A DNA stretch of 64,000 nt, from positions 186,001 to 250,000 of the forward strand of contig NZ_JYLB01000002.1 of assembly GCF_001042905.1 (NCBI RefSeq), written 5' to 3'. The notes beneath the pieces are model-generated. The model was given only the letters and a program-made list of their open reading frames with translations, ran no database searches and was not told the origin of the DNA. A program made the translations under genes and the position numbers. Origin of the DNA: Pseudomonas lini. GTDB lineage: Bacteria; Pseudomonadota; Gammaproteobacteria; Pseudomonadales; Pseudomonadaceae. Below are positions 26,807-34,637 of the stretch, one piece after another (positions within the stretch are counted from its first letter, which is position 1; each line of letters begins with the position of its first letter).

Positions 26807-29335
26807 ATGATTCGCCGTTCGCTGCGCCGGTCGTTACCTGCCGTTTTTGCCTTGATGTTCGCAGCTCCTTTGCTGGCGGCCCCTGCCGGCCAGCAGACGT
26901 TGTTCAACTTTGTGCGTCCCGCCGACGTGGTCCAGGTGGCGACCCAGGACGCCAGCCTGCCGCAATCCAACGCGGAGCAAACGGCCGAAGGCGAAGTGCT
27001 GCGCCGCGTGACCTTCAACCCGGTCGCCCAGCCGACGTTGCGCCTGACGCCGCAGACCGGTGCCTGGGACTGGTCGCAGTCGGGTGTCATGAGCCTGCGG
27101 ATCCAGAGCGCGATGAACTGGGCCGTGACCCTGTACGTGAAAATCCAGAGCAATGATGGCAAGACACTGGTCAGCCGTATCGATCTGCCGGCCGGCCCTG
27201 CGCAAACCCTGCTGGTGCCTTTGGTTGCCAGTTCGCCGCTGAGCCAGGGGATGAAAGCCGGCCCGCCGATGCCGATCAACTTCGAAGGCCAGCGTGTATT
27301 GCTGGCCAGCAGCGCCGGTGAGCTGGACCGCAGCCAAGTGGTGTCAGTGACTTTGTCGATGGATCAGCCGAAAGTCGCCCAAAGCATCCTGCTCGAACGT
27401 TTCGGCGTGCAGGACGGCGAGGCTGTCACCAAGGCCGCTTATGGCGGTCTGGTAGACGCCTACGGCCAATCGACCAGGGCCAAGTGGCCGGAGAAGGTCA
27501 ACAGCGACGAGCAATTGAAATCCGCTGCGGCCAAAGAACAGCAACAATTGAAAACCTGGCTGGCCGAGCGCGAGAAGCAGTCCCTGGACAAGTTCGGCGG
27601 CTGGACCAAAGGCCCGGCGTTCAAGGCCAGCGGCTTTTTCCGCACTGAAAAGCGTGACGGCCGCTGGTATCTGGTGACGCCGGAAGGGCATCCGTTCTAT
27701 TCCCTCGGCGTCAACAGCGTGAACCCAAGCGTCAACCAGACCTACGTCGCCGGTCGCGAGTGGATGTTCGAATCCCTGCCCAAACCCGACGAGCCCCTTG
27801 CCAGCTATTATGGCGAAGGCGACAACCGTGGCGGCAATGGCGTTGATCAGGGCCGAGCCTACAACGCCGGTCGCTGGTACGATTTCTATGGCGCCAACCT
27901 GCAGCGTCTGTATGGCAAACCTTGCGCACCGGGCAGCGAGACCAAGGCTGGTGTTGCCGAAGCGGCCAAGGCCAATGCGGTCGAGGCGACGGCTGATAAG
28001 ATCGCCGAGCAATCAGCCCCTCCTGCGGCGACCGAATCCGCGGCCGGGGTTGCCGACGCGGCCAAGACCGGCGCCGTTGAAGCGTCAGTCGAAAAAGCCG
28101 CCGAGCAAGCGACCACCGAACCCTGCAAAGTGGTTTTCGACGAACAACGCTGGGCCAGTCATACCCTCGATCGTCTGCAAGCCTGGGGTTTCAATACGCT
28201 CGGCAACTGGAGCGCGCCGGTGTTTGGCAACGCTGACCGAGTGCCGTACACCTTGCCGCTGTCGATCGTCGGCGATTACGCCAGCATCAGCACCGGCACC
28301 GATTGGTGGGGCGGCATGCCCGACCCGTTCGATCCGCGTTTCGCCATGGCCACCGAACGCGCCGTGGCCATCGCCGCCCGCGACCATCGAGACGATCCGT
28401 GGCTGATCGGTTACTTCGCCGACAATGAACTGGCCTGGGCCGGTCCCGGCGATGACCCGAAGGCCCGTTACGCGCTGGCCTACGGCACTTTGAAAATGAC
28501 CACCGATGTGCCGGCCAAACGTGCCTTCCTCAAACAGCTGCGCGACAAGTACCGCAACCAAGCGGGGCTTTCCAAAGCTTGGGGCATTGATCTGCCGGCC
28601 TGGGAATTGATGGAAGACCCGGGCTTCGTGCCACCGCAGCCGAGCGCCGAATACCCGGAAATCGAAGCCGACTTCAAATACTTCCAGAAAGTGTTCGCCG
28701 ACACCTACTTCAAAACCGTTTCCGACTCGCTCAAATGGCATGCGCCGAACCAGTTGTTGTTGGGTGGCCGCTTTGCTGTCAGCACCCCTGAAGCCGTCGA
28801 GTCCTGCGCGCAATACTGCGACGTGTTGAGCTTCAATATGTACACCCTGCAACCCCAGGACGGTTACGACTTCGCCAGACTGCGCAGCCTGGATAAGCCG
28901 GTGCTGATCACCGAATTCAATTTCGGATCAAAGGATCGCGGCCCGTTCTGGGGTGGCGTAACAGAACTGGCGAAAGAAGAAGACCGCGGCCCTGCCTACG
29001 CCAACTTCCTCAAACAAGCGATGAGCGAACCGTCGATTGTCGGGGTGCACTGGTTCCAGTACCTAGATCAACCGGTGACGGGTCGCCTGCTGGACGGTGA
29101 GAACGGTCATTTCGGGCTGGTGGGTATTACTGATCTGCCGTTCCAGGGCTTTGTCGAGAGTGTGCGCAAAAGCAACTTGTTGACCGTCGATCAACTTGGC
29201 AAAGAGGCCGAGAAGGCTAGGGCCGAGGCGGAAAAAGCTAGTCACGATGCCGAGGGCGGCAGGAAAGGTGAGGCAGGCAAAGGCCCAGGGGAGGGCGCTG
29301 GCCATGCGGGCGGACATTCCGCTAATGGCCATTAA
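26807..29335 (+). CDS. Exported GH50/beta-agarase-like glycoside hydrolase with Ala-rich insertion
   Basis: 842 residues. Signal peptide ends about residue 26 (APLLAAPAG). Residues ~30-200 form a beta-sandwich carbohydrate-binding-like region. The catalytic barrel starts near GWTKGPAFKASGFFRTEK. GVNSVNPSVNQTYV and GREWMFESLP resemble agarases. Candidate acid/base is Glu541 (ADNELAW) and nucleophile Glu703 (ITEFNFG). Residues ~379-438 are an Ala/Glu/Lys-rich insert with an internal repeat. The C-terminal ~55 residues are a low-complexity Glu/Lys/Gly tail. The ATG at 26807 is preceded by GGGAG. Substrate unproven; not in a polysaccharide cluster. Confidence 0.72.
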   Translation: MIRRSLRRSLPAVFALMFAAPLLAAPAGQQTLFNFVRPADVVQVATQDASLPQSNAEQTAEGEVLRRVTFNPVAQPTLRLTPQTGAWDWSQSGVMSLRIQSAMNWAVTLYVKIQSNDGKTLVSRIDLPAGPAQTLLVPLVASSPLSQGMKAGPPMPINFEGQRVLLASSAGELDRSQVVSVTLSMDQPKVAQSILLERFGVQDGEAVTKAAYGGLVDAYGQSTRAKWPEKVNSDEQLKSAAAKEQQQLKTWLAEREKQSLDKFGGWTKGPAFKASGFFRTEKRDGRWYLVTPEGHPFYSLGVNSVNPSVNQTYVAGREWMFESLPKPDEPLASYYGEGDNRGGNGVDQGRAYNAGRWYDFYGANLQRLYGKPCAPGSETKAGVAEAAKANAVEATADKIAEQSAPPAATESAAGVADAAKTGAVEASVEKAAEQATTEPCKVVFDEQRWASHTLDRLQAWGFNTLGNWSAPVFGNADRVPYTLPLSIVGDYASISTGTDWWGGMPDPFDPRFAMATERAVAIAARDHRDDPWLIGYFADNELAWAGPGDDPKARYALAYGTLKMTTDVPAKRAFLKQLRDKYRNQAGLSKAWGIDLPAWELMEDPGFVPPQPSAEYPEIEADFKYFQKVFADTYFKTVSDSLKWHAPNQLLLGGRFAVSTPEAVESCAQYCDVLSFNMYTLQPQDGYDFARLRSLDKPVLITEFNFGSKDRGPFWGGVTELAKEEDRGPAYANFLKQAMSEPSIVGVHWFQYLDQPVTGRLLDGENGHFGLVGITDLPFQGFVESVRKSNLLTVDQLGKEAEKARAEAEKASHDAEGGRKGEAGKGPGEGAGHAGGHSANGH

Positions 29336-29350
29336 TCCCTGAGATCGCCA

Positions 29351-29425
29351 AGATCGCAGCCTTCGGCAGCTCCTACAGGGTGTACTCAACCTCACTGTAG
29401 GAGCTGCCGCAGGCTGCGATCTTTT
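29351..29425. repeat. REP doublet, class A
   Basis: Class A cores (GATCGCAGCCTTCGGCAGC and complement) with ~20 bases between, just past the glycoside hydrolase stop and ending in TCTTTTGATC. Confidence 0.9.
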
Positions 29426-29531
29426 GATCTTGATCTTGAATTGACCGCCCGGCCCGACCCTGTTCCCAAAACCCTCAAGGGCTGGAACAATGCGGGCCAC
29501 TTTGTAGAGCGTTTATCCGGGAGAGTTGCGG

Positions 29532-30677
29532 GTGCAGATTCAGGGTCATTACGAGCTTAAGTTCGAAGCGGTGCGCGAAGCGTTTGCGGCACTTTTCGAC
29601 GATCCTCAGGAGCGTGGCGCGGCATTGTGCATCCGCATTGGCGGGGAAACCGTTCTTGACCTCTGGGGCGGTACCGCCGACAAGGACGGCACCGAAGCCT
29701 GGCACAGCGACACCATTGCCAACCTGTTTTCCTGCACCAAGACCTTCACCGCCGTGACCGCGCTGCAACTGGTGGCCGAAGGCAAACTGCAACTGGATGC
29801 CCCGGTCGCCCGTTACTGGCCCGAGTTCGCCGCCGCCGGCAAAGAAACCGTGACCCTGCGCCACTTGCTCTGCCATCAGGCCGGCCTGCCGGCGCTGCGC
29901 GAGTTGCTGGCCCCTGAAGCACTTTACGACTGGCAGACCATGGTCGATGCCCTGGCCGCCGAAGCGCCATGGTGGACGCCGGGTGAAGGTCACGGTTATG
30001 CGGCGATCACCTATGGTTGGCTGGTCGGTGAGTTACTGCGTCGCGCCGACGGTCGTGGGCCGGGCGAATCCATCGTGGCACGGGTCGCGAAGCCTTTGGG
30101 GCTGGACTTCCACGTCGGCCTCGCCGACAAAGAGTTCCATCGCGTGGCGCACATCGCCCGTGGCAAGGGCAACCTCGGCGATGCCGCGGCCCAGCGCTTG
30201 CTGCAAGTGACCATGCGCGAACCGACGGCCATGAGCACCCGGGCCTTCACCAACCCGCCGTCTATAATGACCAGTACCAACAAACCGGAATGGCGACGTA
30301 TGCAGCAGCCGGCCGCCAATGGTCATGGCAATGCCCGCAGCCTGGCCGGGTTCTACGCCGGTCTGCTCGACGGCAGCTTGCTGGAAAGCGAAATGCTCGA
30401 CGAGCTGACCCGCGAACACAGCATCGGCGAAGACAAGACTTTATTGACCCGGACCCGCTTCGGCCTGGGTTGCATGCTCGATCAACCGGACGTACCCAAC
30501 GCCACCTATGGCCTCGGCCCACGGGCGTTCGGTCACCCGGGCGCCGGCGGTTCCACCGGTTTTGCTGACCCGGAATACGATGTGGCCTTCGGCTTTGTGA
30601 CAAATACCCTGGGGCCGTACGTCTTGATGGATCCACGAGCGCAAAAGCTTGTGCGAGTACTGGCCACTTGTCTGTAA
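29532..30677 (+). CDS. Class C beta-lactamase-fold serine hydrolase/esterase
   Basis: 381 residues of the beta-lactamase/D-Ala-D-Ala carboxypeptidase fold, EstB-like. The SxxK nucleophile motif is SCTK (Ser67, Lys70), and the second motif is YAAITYG. No signal peptide is seen, so it is probably cytoplasmic. Start is a GTG at 29532 with GGGAG eight bases upstream; an in-frame TTG is too close to that site. C-terminal GAGGSTGFADPEYDVAFGFVTN carries the KTG-like motif position (GAG-GS). Probably an esterase rather than a resistance enzyme. Confidence 0.88.
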   Translation: MQIQGHYELKFEAVREAFAALFDDPQERGAALCIRIGGETVLDLWGGTADKDGTEAWHSDTIANLFSCTKTFTAVTALQLVAEGKLQLDAPVARYWPEFAAAGKETVTLRHLLCHQAGLPALRELLAPEALYDWQTMVDALAAEAPWWTPGEGHGYAAITYGWLVGELLRRADGRGPGESIVARVAKPLGLDFHVGLADKEFHRVAHIARGKGNLGDAAAQRLLQVTMREPTAMSTRAFTNPPSIMTSTNKPEWRRMQQPAANGHGNARSLAGFYAGLLDGSLLESEMLDELTREHSIGEDKTLLTRTRFGLGCMLDQPDVPNATYGLGPRAFGHPGAGGSTGFADPEYDVAFGFVTNTLGPYVLMDPRAQKLVRVLATCL

Positions 30678-30789
30678 ATCACGCTTAAGGGGGCCAGGGC
30701 CGGAACCCGAAAGCCTTTGTGGTTTCAAAGCGCTGTTTATCCGGGCTAACCCGGTCTGATTTTTCATTACTTCATTTTGTGGATATCCA

Positions 30790-31887
30790 ATGTCATCCAA
30801 TAAAACTCTCGCCCTGGCCCTGTGCTTCGCTATCACCGGTTGCGCACAAACTCCACAAAATGACGCAGACGGCGGCAGCTGGTGGCCGTTCGGTTCTTCC
30901 GACAAGGTTGCGACCAAAGAGCCGGCCCCGGCCCCGCTGAAACCTGCTGCAACAGCCCCTGTCGCCAAGGCTGACAGTGCATCCCCTTGGTACTGGCCGT
31001 TCGGTTCCGATGACGCTGCCGACAAAGCGGCCAAACCGGACGTGAAGCCGGAAGTTAAACCTGAAGCCAAACCGGTCGCTGTGGCCAAGGCTGAAGCCGA
31101 TGCCGGTGGCAACTGGTGGTGGCCGTTCGGCGGCAAGGAGCAGAGCACCGTCAAAGCCGTGCCAATGCCCGACCCGAAAGTCACCCAGGCCTGGCTCGAC
31201 GACTACGAACCACGTCTGCGCGAGGCGATCAAGGACAGCAACCTGAAACTTGAGCGTCGCGAAAACGTGCTGGTCGTCACGGCACCGGTAGAAGGCTCGT
31301 TCAACCCTGACCGTCCGGCCATGCTGCTGCCGGTAACCCTCGGCCCGTTCACCCGTGTTGCGAAAATCCTCGAAGTCGATCCAAAGACCGCCGTGCTGGT
31401 ACTCGGTCACAGTGATACGTCGGGCGCCGCACCGGCCAATGTGAAGCTGAGCCAGGAGCGCGCCCAGTCGGTGGCGGCGATCTTCCGTCTCAGCGGTCTG
31501 CAGCGTGATCGCCTGATGCTGCGCGGCATGGGTGGTGAGGCTCCGCGTGCCGCCAACGACAGTTCCGAAGGCCGTGCCTTGAACCGTCGCGTCGAGCTGT
31601 TGGTGACGCCGGCAAACACCATGGTCGCGTTGCTGAGCAAGTACAACATGCCGGCTCCTGCACCGGTGAAAACTATGATCGCTGCGCAAGACATCAAGCC
31701 AGTGGCCAAGCCTGTGACCCCGGCGCCTGCTGCGAAGAAAGCGGCTGTGCCGGCGACGAAAAAGGCACCGGCCAAGAAAGCGGCTGCCAAGGCTCCAGCC
31801 AAAAAAGCCGTGGTGAAAAAGACTGCGCCCGCCAAAGCCGCTGTCGACACCAAGAAAGTCGCTGTCGCCGATGACACAAAGAAGTGA
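30790..31887 (+). CDS. OmpA-domain lipoprotein with lysine/alanine-rich histone-like tail
   Basis: 365 residues. Lipobox AITGC gives Cys18. Residues ~28-115 hold three WPFG motifs (GSWWPFGSS, WYWPFGSDD, WWWPFGGKE) separated by Ala/Lys/Pro linkers. The OmpA peptidoglycan-binding domain spans about 130-275 (VLGHSDTSGAAPANVKLSQERA, NRRVELLVTP). The last ~70 residues are repeats such as KKAAVPATKKAPAKKAAAKA, like histone H1/AlgP tails. Outer-membrane anchored; the tail could bind polyanions such as LPS or eDNA. pdxH begins 24 bases downstream. Confidence 0.9.
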   Translation: MSSNKTLALALCFAITGCAQTPQNDADGGSWWPFGSSDKVATKEPAPAPLKPAATAPVAKADSASPWYWPFGSDDAADKAAKPDVKPEVKPEAKPVAVAKAEADAGGNWWWPFGGKEQSTVKAVPMPDPKVTQAWLDDYEPRLREAIKDSNLKLERRENVLVVTAPVEGSFNPDRPAMLLPVTLGPFTRVAKILEVDPKTAVLVLGHSDTSGAAPANVKLSQERAQSVAAIFRLSGLQRDRLMLRGMGGEAPRAANDSSEGRALNRRVELLVTPANTMVALLSKYNMPAPAPVKTMIAAQDIKPVAKPVTPAPAAKKAAVPATKKAPAKKAAAKAPAKKAVVKKTAPAKAAVDTKKVAVADDTKK

Positions 31888-31911
31888 TTCGTTAACCAAA
31901 AGGAATGCGCC

Positions 31912-32559
31912 ATGACCCGGCCCTTGGCAGATATGCGTCGCGACTACACCCGAGATGGCCTGACCGAGGCGCAAGCTCCGGCCGAGCCGTTCGCGCTGTT
32001 CCATCAGTGGTTTGCCGACGCGGTGAAAACCGAGCAGGTACCGGTGGAGGCGAATGCCATGACGCTGGCCACCGTCGATCAGGACGGTCGGCCGCATTGC
32101 CGCATCCTGCTGCTCAAAGGTTTGGACGAGCAGGGCTTCACCTTCTTCACCAACTACGAAAGCGACAAGGGTCAGCAACTGGCAGTCAATCCATTTGCGG
32201 CCATGACGTTCTTTTGGCCAGCCCTGGAGCGCCAGGTGCGCATCGAAGGGCGGGTGGTGAAGGTCACGCCTGAAGAGTCCGACGCTTATTATCAGGTTCG
32301 TCCTCTGGGCAGCCGTCTCGGTGCCTGGGCCTCACCCCAGAGCCGGGTGATCGCCGATCGCGGCGAACTGGAAGCGTTGCTCAAGAACACCGAGCAACGT
32401 TTCAGCGACACCCAGCCTCACTGCCCCGAGCACTGGGGCGGTTATCGCTTGCTACCCGAGCGCATCGAGTTCTGGCAGGGCCGTCCGAGCCGTCTGCACG
32501 ATCGCCTCAACTACCGCTTGCAAGGCACCGACTGGGTTCGCGAACGCCTGGCGCCGTAA
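31912..32559 (+). CDS. pdxH: Pyridoxamine/pyridoxine 5'-phosphate oxidase
   Basis: 215-residue FMN enzyme that makes pyridoxal phosphate, in the salvage and last step of vitamin B6 synthesis. N-terminus [17 protein letters not shown] is the PNP/PMP-binding arm. FMN contacts are [28 protein letters not shown]-terminal [14 protein letters not shown] and WVRERLAP are canonical. Length is standard. It follows the OmpA lipoprotein gene by 24 bases. Confidence 0.98.
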   Translation: MTRPLADMRRDYTRDGLTEAQAPAEPFALFHQWFADAVKTEQVPVEANAMTLATVDQDGRPHCRILLLKGLDEQGFTFFTNYESDKGQQLAVNPFAAMTFFWPALERQVRIEGRVVKVTPEESDAYYQVRPLGSRLGAWASPQSRVIADRGELEALLKNTEQRFSDTQPHCPEHWGGYRLLPERIEFWQGRPSRLHDRLNYRLQGTDWVRERLAP

Positions 32560-32564
32560 ACAAT

Positions 32565-32801
32565 CTACCGATCGGGATACCCTGCCGCAGCGGCCTCCAG
32601 CCACTGAGGCAGGTCCCGTCGCTTGATCTTCTGCGCTTGAGCGTTCGCCAGTTGCTGAAGCATGAAGGCTCTTTTCTGATCGTCTTTACCCGCCAGTGAC
32701 AACGCCAGATCACGGTCCATCCAGCGTTTGATCCGCACGTACAACCACCAATGGAAGTACAAGCCGGCGACGGTCGTGACGACAATGATGAAGTAATCCA
32801 T
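32565..32801 (-). CDS. Small single-pass membrane protein of unknown function
   Basis: 78 residues. An N-terminal helix (about residues 4-22, FIIVVTTVAGLYFHWWLYV) is followed by a basic, Ala/Gln-rich cytoplasmic region likely to be helical (AFMLQQLANAQAQKIKRRDL). It converges with pdxH five bases away. Codon use is Pseudomonas-like. I do not recognise the family. Confidence 0.75.
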   Translation of the reverse strand: MDYFIIVVTTVAGLYFHWWLYVRIKRWMDRDLALSLAGKDDQKRAFMLQQLANAQAQKIKRRDLPQWLEAAAAGYPDR

Positions 32802-32970
32802 GAAAATCCTTGGGTCAGCGGCGCAGATTTTGTAATTTGACGCTACTGTGTGCTGAGTTCGAAAAAGCGCCTGTATCGGGCCTGAATGAAACCAATTTTA
32901 TCCGGGTGAAGTCGTGACAGGCGTCAAGCTGCGGAGTTTAATGGATACCTGTCCTATGGAGTTTGATGCT

Positions 32971-33435
32971 ATGCGTAAGTCTGTTCTGCTGGTTGCTTCC
33001 TTTTCCACGATGGCGATGTTGCTCACTGGCTGCCAATCGAGCTTGACCGGTGACTCCTACTCCCGTGACGAAGCGCGTCGCGTGCAGACGATTCGCATGG
33101 GTACCATCGAAGCCCTGCGCCCGGTGAAAATCGAAGGCACTAAAACCCCGATCGGCAGCGCCGCTGGTGCAGTCGTGGGTGGTGTCGGCGGTAGCGCCAT
33201 CGGCGGCGGTCGTGGCAGCATCGTCGCAGCGGTCATCGGCGCTGTCGCCGGCGGCCTGATGGGCTCAGCTGCCGAAGAAGGCCTGACGCGCACTCAAGGT
33301 GTTGAAATCACCGTGCGCGAAGACGATGGCAGCATGCGCGCCTACGTACAACAGGTTCAGGAAAACGAAGTGTTCCGTGTTGGTGAGCGTGTGCGGATTG
33401 CTACGGTTGATGGGACTAGCCGCGTTACGCACTAA
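32971..33435 (+). CDS. Glycine-zipper outer-membrane lipoprotein (SlyB/PcP family)
   Basis: 154 residues. Lipobox LTGC (Cys20 or so) follows a short signal. The centre is a 2TM glycine zipper: GSAAGAVVGGVGGSAIGGG then AAVIGAVAGGLMGSA. The C-terminus (VEITVREDDGSMRAYVQQ, FRVGERVRIATVDGTSRVTH) is an SH3-like strand region. SlyB proteins stabilise the outer membrane. A longer frame starts at 32914, but the ATG at 32971 has GGAG and a proper signal. A 3'-end relic of this gene lies at 35959-36085. Confidence 0.9.
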   Translation: MRKSVLLVASFSTMAMLLTGCQSSLTGDSYSRDEARRVQTIRMGTIEALRPVKIEGTKTPIGSAAGAVVGGVGGSAIGGGRGSIVAAVIGAVAGGLMGSAAEEGLTRTQGVEITVREDDGSMRAYVQQVQENEVFRVGERVRIATVDGTSRVTH

Positions 33436-33455
33436 GCGGGAGCGAAGGGTAAAAG

Positions 33456-33489
33456 AAAACCCCGATCAGGTGACTGGTCGGGGTTTTTT
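33456..33489. terminator. Terminator between slyB-like gene and immunity gene (copy 1 of 3)
   Basis: Stem AAAACCCCGA / TCGGGGTTTT with loop TCAGGTGACTGG and T-run. It works in both directions. Near copies occur at 34303-34335 and 36103-36138. Confidence 0.9.
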
Positions 33490-33505
33490 GTTTTTTGGGG
33501 GCAGG

Positions 33506-33778
33506 TCAGGATGCGGAGCGGGTGCCGATGAAATATTCCAAGTCTTTTGGGAAGTCGACGTTGAGTAGATCCGCGATTTGTAGGATCTGGCTTACCGTCA
33601 GCTCAAGCTCCCCAGGTTCTATTTCTTCAGAGCTTTTTGACTCGGTCAATTGGGCCAATGCCTGGTTCAATTCATAGTCTTTGATGGTCAGTTCGAACTG
33701 CAACGAATCATCCTGTTTTTCATCGGGGTAAAAACCGGTGATGGATAGGTAGCGCATGGTTTTTTTCTCTTCAGTCAT
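33506..33778 (-). CDS. Immunity-like protein 1 of the E3-type bacteriocin locus
   Basis: 90 residues, acidic, no signal. Start is an ATG with AAGGACCTC upstream. The N-terminal MRYLSITGFYPDE and DSLQFEL match immunity proteins 2 and 3 (TGFF, SLQYQK). The middle contains NQALAQLTES. The tail DFPKDLEYFIG parallels DLVYYMG and DLMYCMG. No toxin gene abuts it, so it is an orphan, presumably kept to protect against related strains or left from a lost toxin. The cognate-function claim rests on locus context. Confidence 0.7.
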   Translation of the reverse strand: MTEEKKTMRYLSITGFYPDEKQDDSLQFELTIKDYELNQALAQLTESKSSEEIEPGELELTVSQILQIADLLNVDFPKDLEYFIGTRSAS

Positions 33779-33814
33779 CTTGAGGTCCTTCTACCTGGCT
33801 TCGCATTTTTTCTG

Positions 33815-33949
33815 ATCGTTCCCACGCTCCGCGTGGGAATGCATGTCGTGACGCTCCGCGTCATCAGTGCGCAGGACTCAAGCTTGGCGTGGCCAGCGGA
33901 ACGCAGAGCGTCCCCGGCGGCATCCCCACGCGGAGCGTGGGGACGATCA
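33815..33949. repeat. REP-type palindrome, class F (CCCACGCTCCGCGTGGG)
   Basis: Outer arms GATCGTTCCCACGCTCCGCG and complement (CGGAGCGTGGGGACGATC) enclose smaller hairpins. It is wedged between immunity genes 1 and 2, the only class F element in the window. Confidence 0.85.
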
Positions 33950-33955
33950 GTATCG

Positions 33956-34201
33956 TTAGTCTTGGCAAAGTCCCATGTAGTACACCAAGTCTTCTCTGAA
34001 AGAGTCGCCAACCAGTTTCATAATCGTGCTGGCTTGAGCGGGGGATAATTTGTGCTCGCCCATGGGTACATCCCACAAGGTTGACCAGCCCATGACATTA
34101 AGCACCGCTCCCTCTAAGGCCTGCGGCACATCCTTTTCGTATTGCAATGAATCGTCCGGGTTCGGCTCGTCGAAGAAACCGGAGATTTCGATAAATACCA
34201 T
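33956..34201 (-). CDS. Immunity-like protein 2 (orphan, next to a toxin relic)
   Basis: 81 residues, acidic. It is very close to immunity protein 3: both share the SLQY block, VPQALE.AVLNVMGWS and a DVPMGEH segment, and end in DLVYYMG- or DLMYCMG-like tails. ATG preceded by GAGGAAAAAAGG. Directly upstream (34221-34287) the DNA matches the last ~22 codons of toxin A, so its own toxin was deleted. Likely protects against an E3-type ribonuclease of related strains; inference. Confidence 0.75.
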   Translation of the reverse strand: MVFIEISGFFDEPNPDDSLQYEKDVPQALEGAVLNVMGWSTLWDVPMGEHKLSPAQASTIMKLVGDSFREDLVYYMGLCQD

Positions 34202-34220
34202 CCTTTTTTCCTCACCATTG

Positions 34221-34290
34221 CTTTGTCGATGTGCGTCTCTCAGGCTTTGCTTTACCAGTCTGCACGCCCGTTTTTGTATCGAATTCGCAA
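34221..34290 (-). pseudogene. Relic of a third toxin: last ~22 codons only
   Basis: This stretch aligns to 34641-34707, the end of toxin A, with only about five mismatches; 38 bases are identical (34223-34260 vs 34643-34680). Read in frame it gives GEF, then TKTG, then KPERRTSTK. The toxin A stop is absent and the frame runs on. Everything upstream of this tail has gone, replaced by the terminator copy. Confidence 0.85.
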
Positions 34291-34302
34291 AGTGAAAGAG
34301 AG

Positions 34303-34335
34303 AAAAACCGATCAGGTGAGCTGGTCGGGGTTTTT
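34303..34335. terminator. Degenerate terminator copy 2
   Basis: AAAAACCGATCAGG to GGTCGGGGTTTTT repeats the terminator at 33456 with one lost C and another small change, so the stem is weaker. It abuts the toxin relic, marking a duplication joint. Confidence 0.75.
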
Positions 34336-34371
34336 GTGTCTGCTGCTTTCAGTTATGTAGATTCAATATCG

Positions 34372-34620
34372 TTAGTCGTTGCTACAGAGACCCATGCAGT
34401 ACATCAGGTCGCCCCTGTATGGCGTGCTAACGAGCTCCATAATTTCTTTGGCTTGATTGGCGGTTAATTCGTGCTCGCCCATTGGCACGTCCCTTAGGGA
34501 TGACCATCCCATAACATTAAGAACGGCCGCCTCTAAGGCTTGCGGTACATTCTTTTGATATTGGAGAGAATTATCTGAGTTTGGCTCGGGGAAAAATCCG
34601 GTGAGAGCTATAAATATCAT
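34372..34620 (-). CDS. Immunity protein 3, partner of toxin A
   Basis: 82 residues, about 10 acidic to 4 basic. Key parts: MIFIALTGFFPEPN, SLQYQKNVPQALEAAVLNV, MGWSSL, ELTANQAKEIMELV and tail DLMYCMGL. It starts 17 bases after the toxin A stop, the toxin-immunity order of nuclease bacteriocins. It is not the canonical cloacin/ImmE3 sequence, so it may be a different immunity family for an E3-type nuclease. Function by context. Confidence 0.8.
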   Translation of the reverse strand: MIFIALTGFFPEPNSDNSLQYQKNVPQALEAAVLNVMGWSSLRDVPMGEHELTANQAKEIMELVSTPYRGDLMYCMGLCSND

Positions 34621-34637
34621 TCTTAATTTCTCGATTG

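Noticed and set aside
29532..30677. True class C beta-lactamase (AmpC)
   Set aside because: No signal peptide and a weak third motif; EstB-like esterases fit better.
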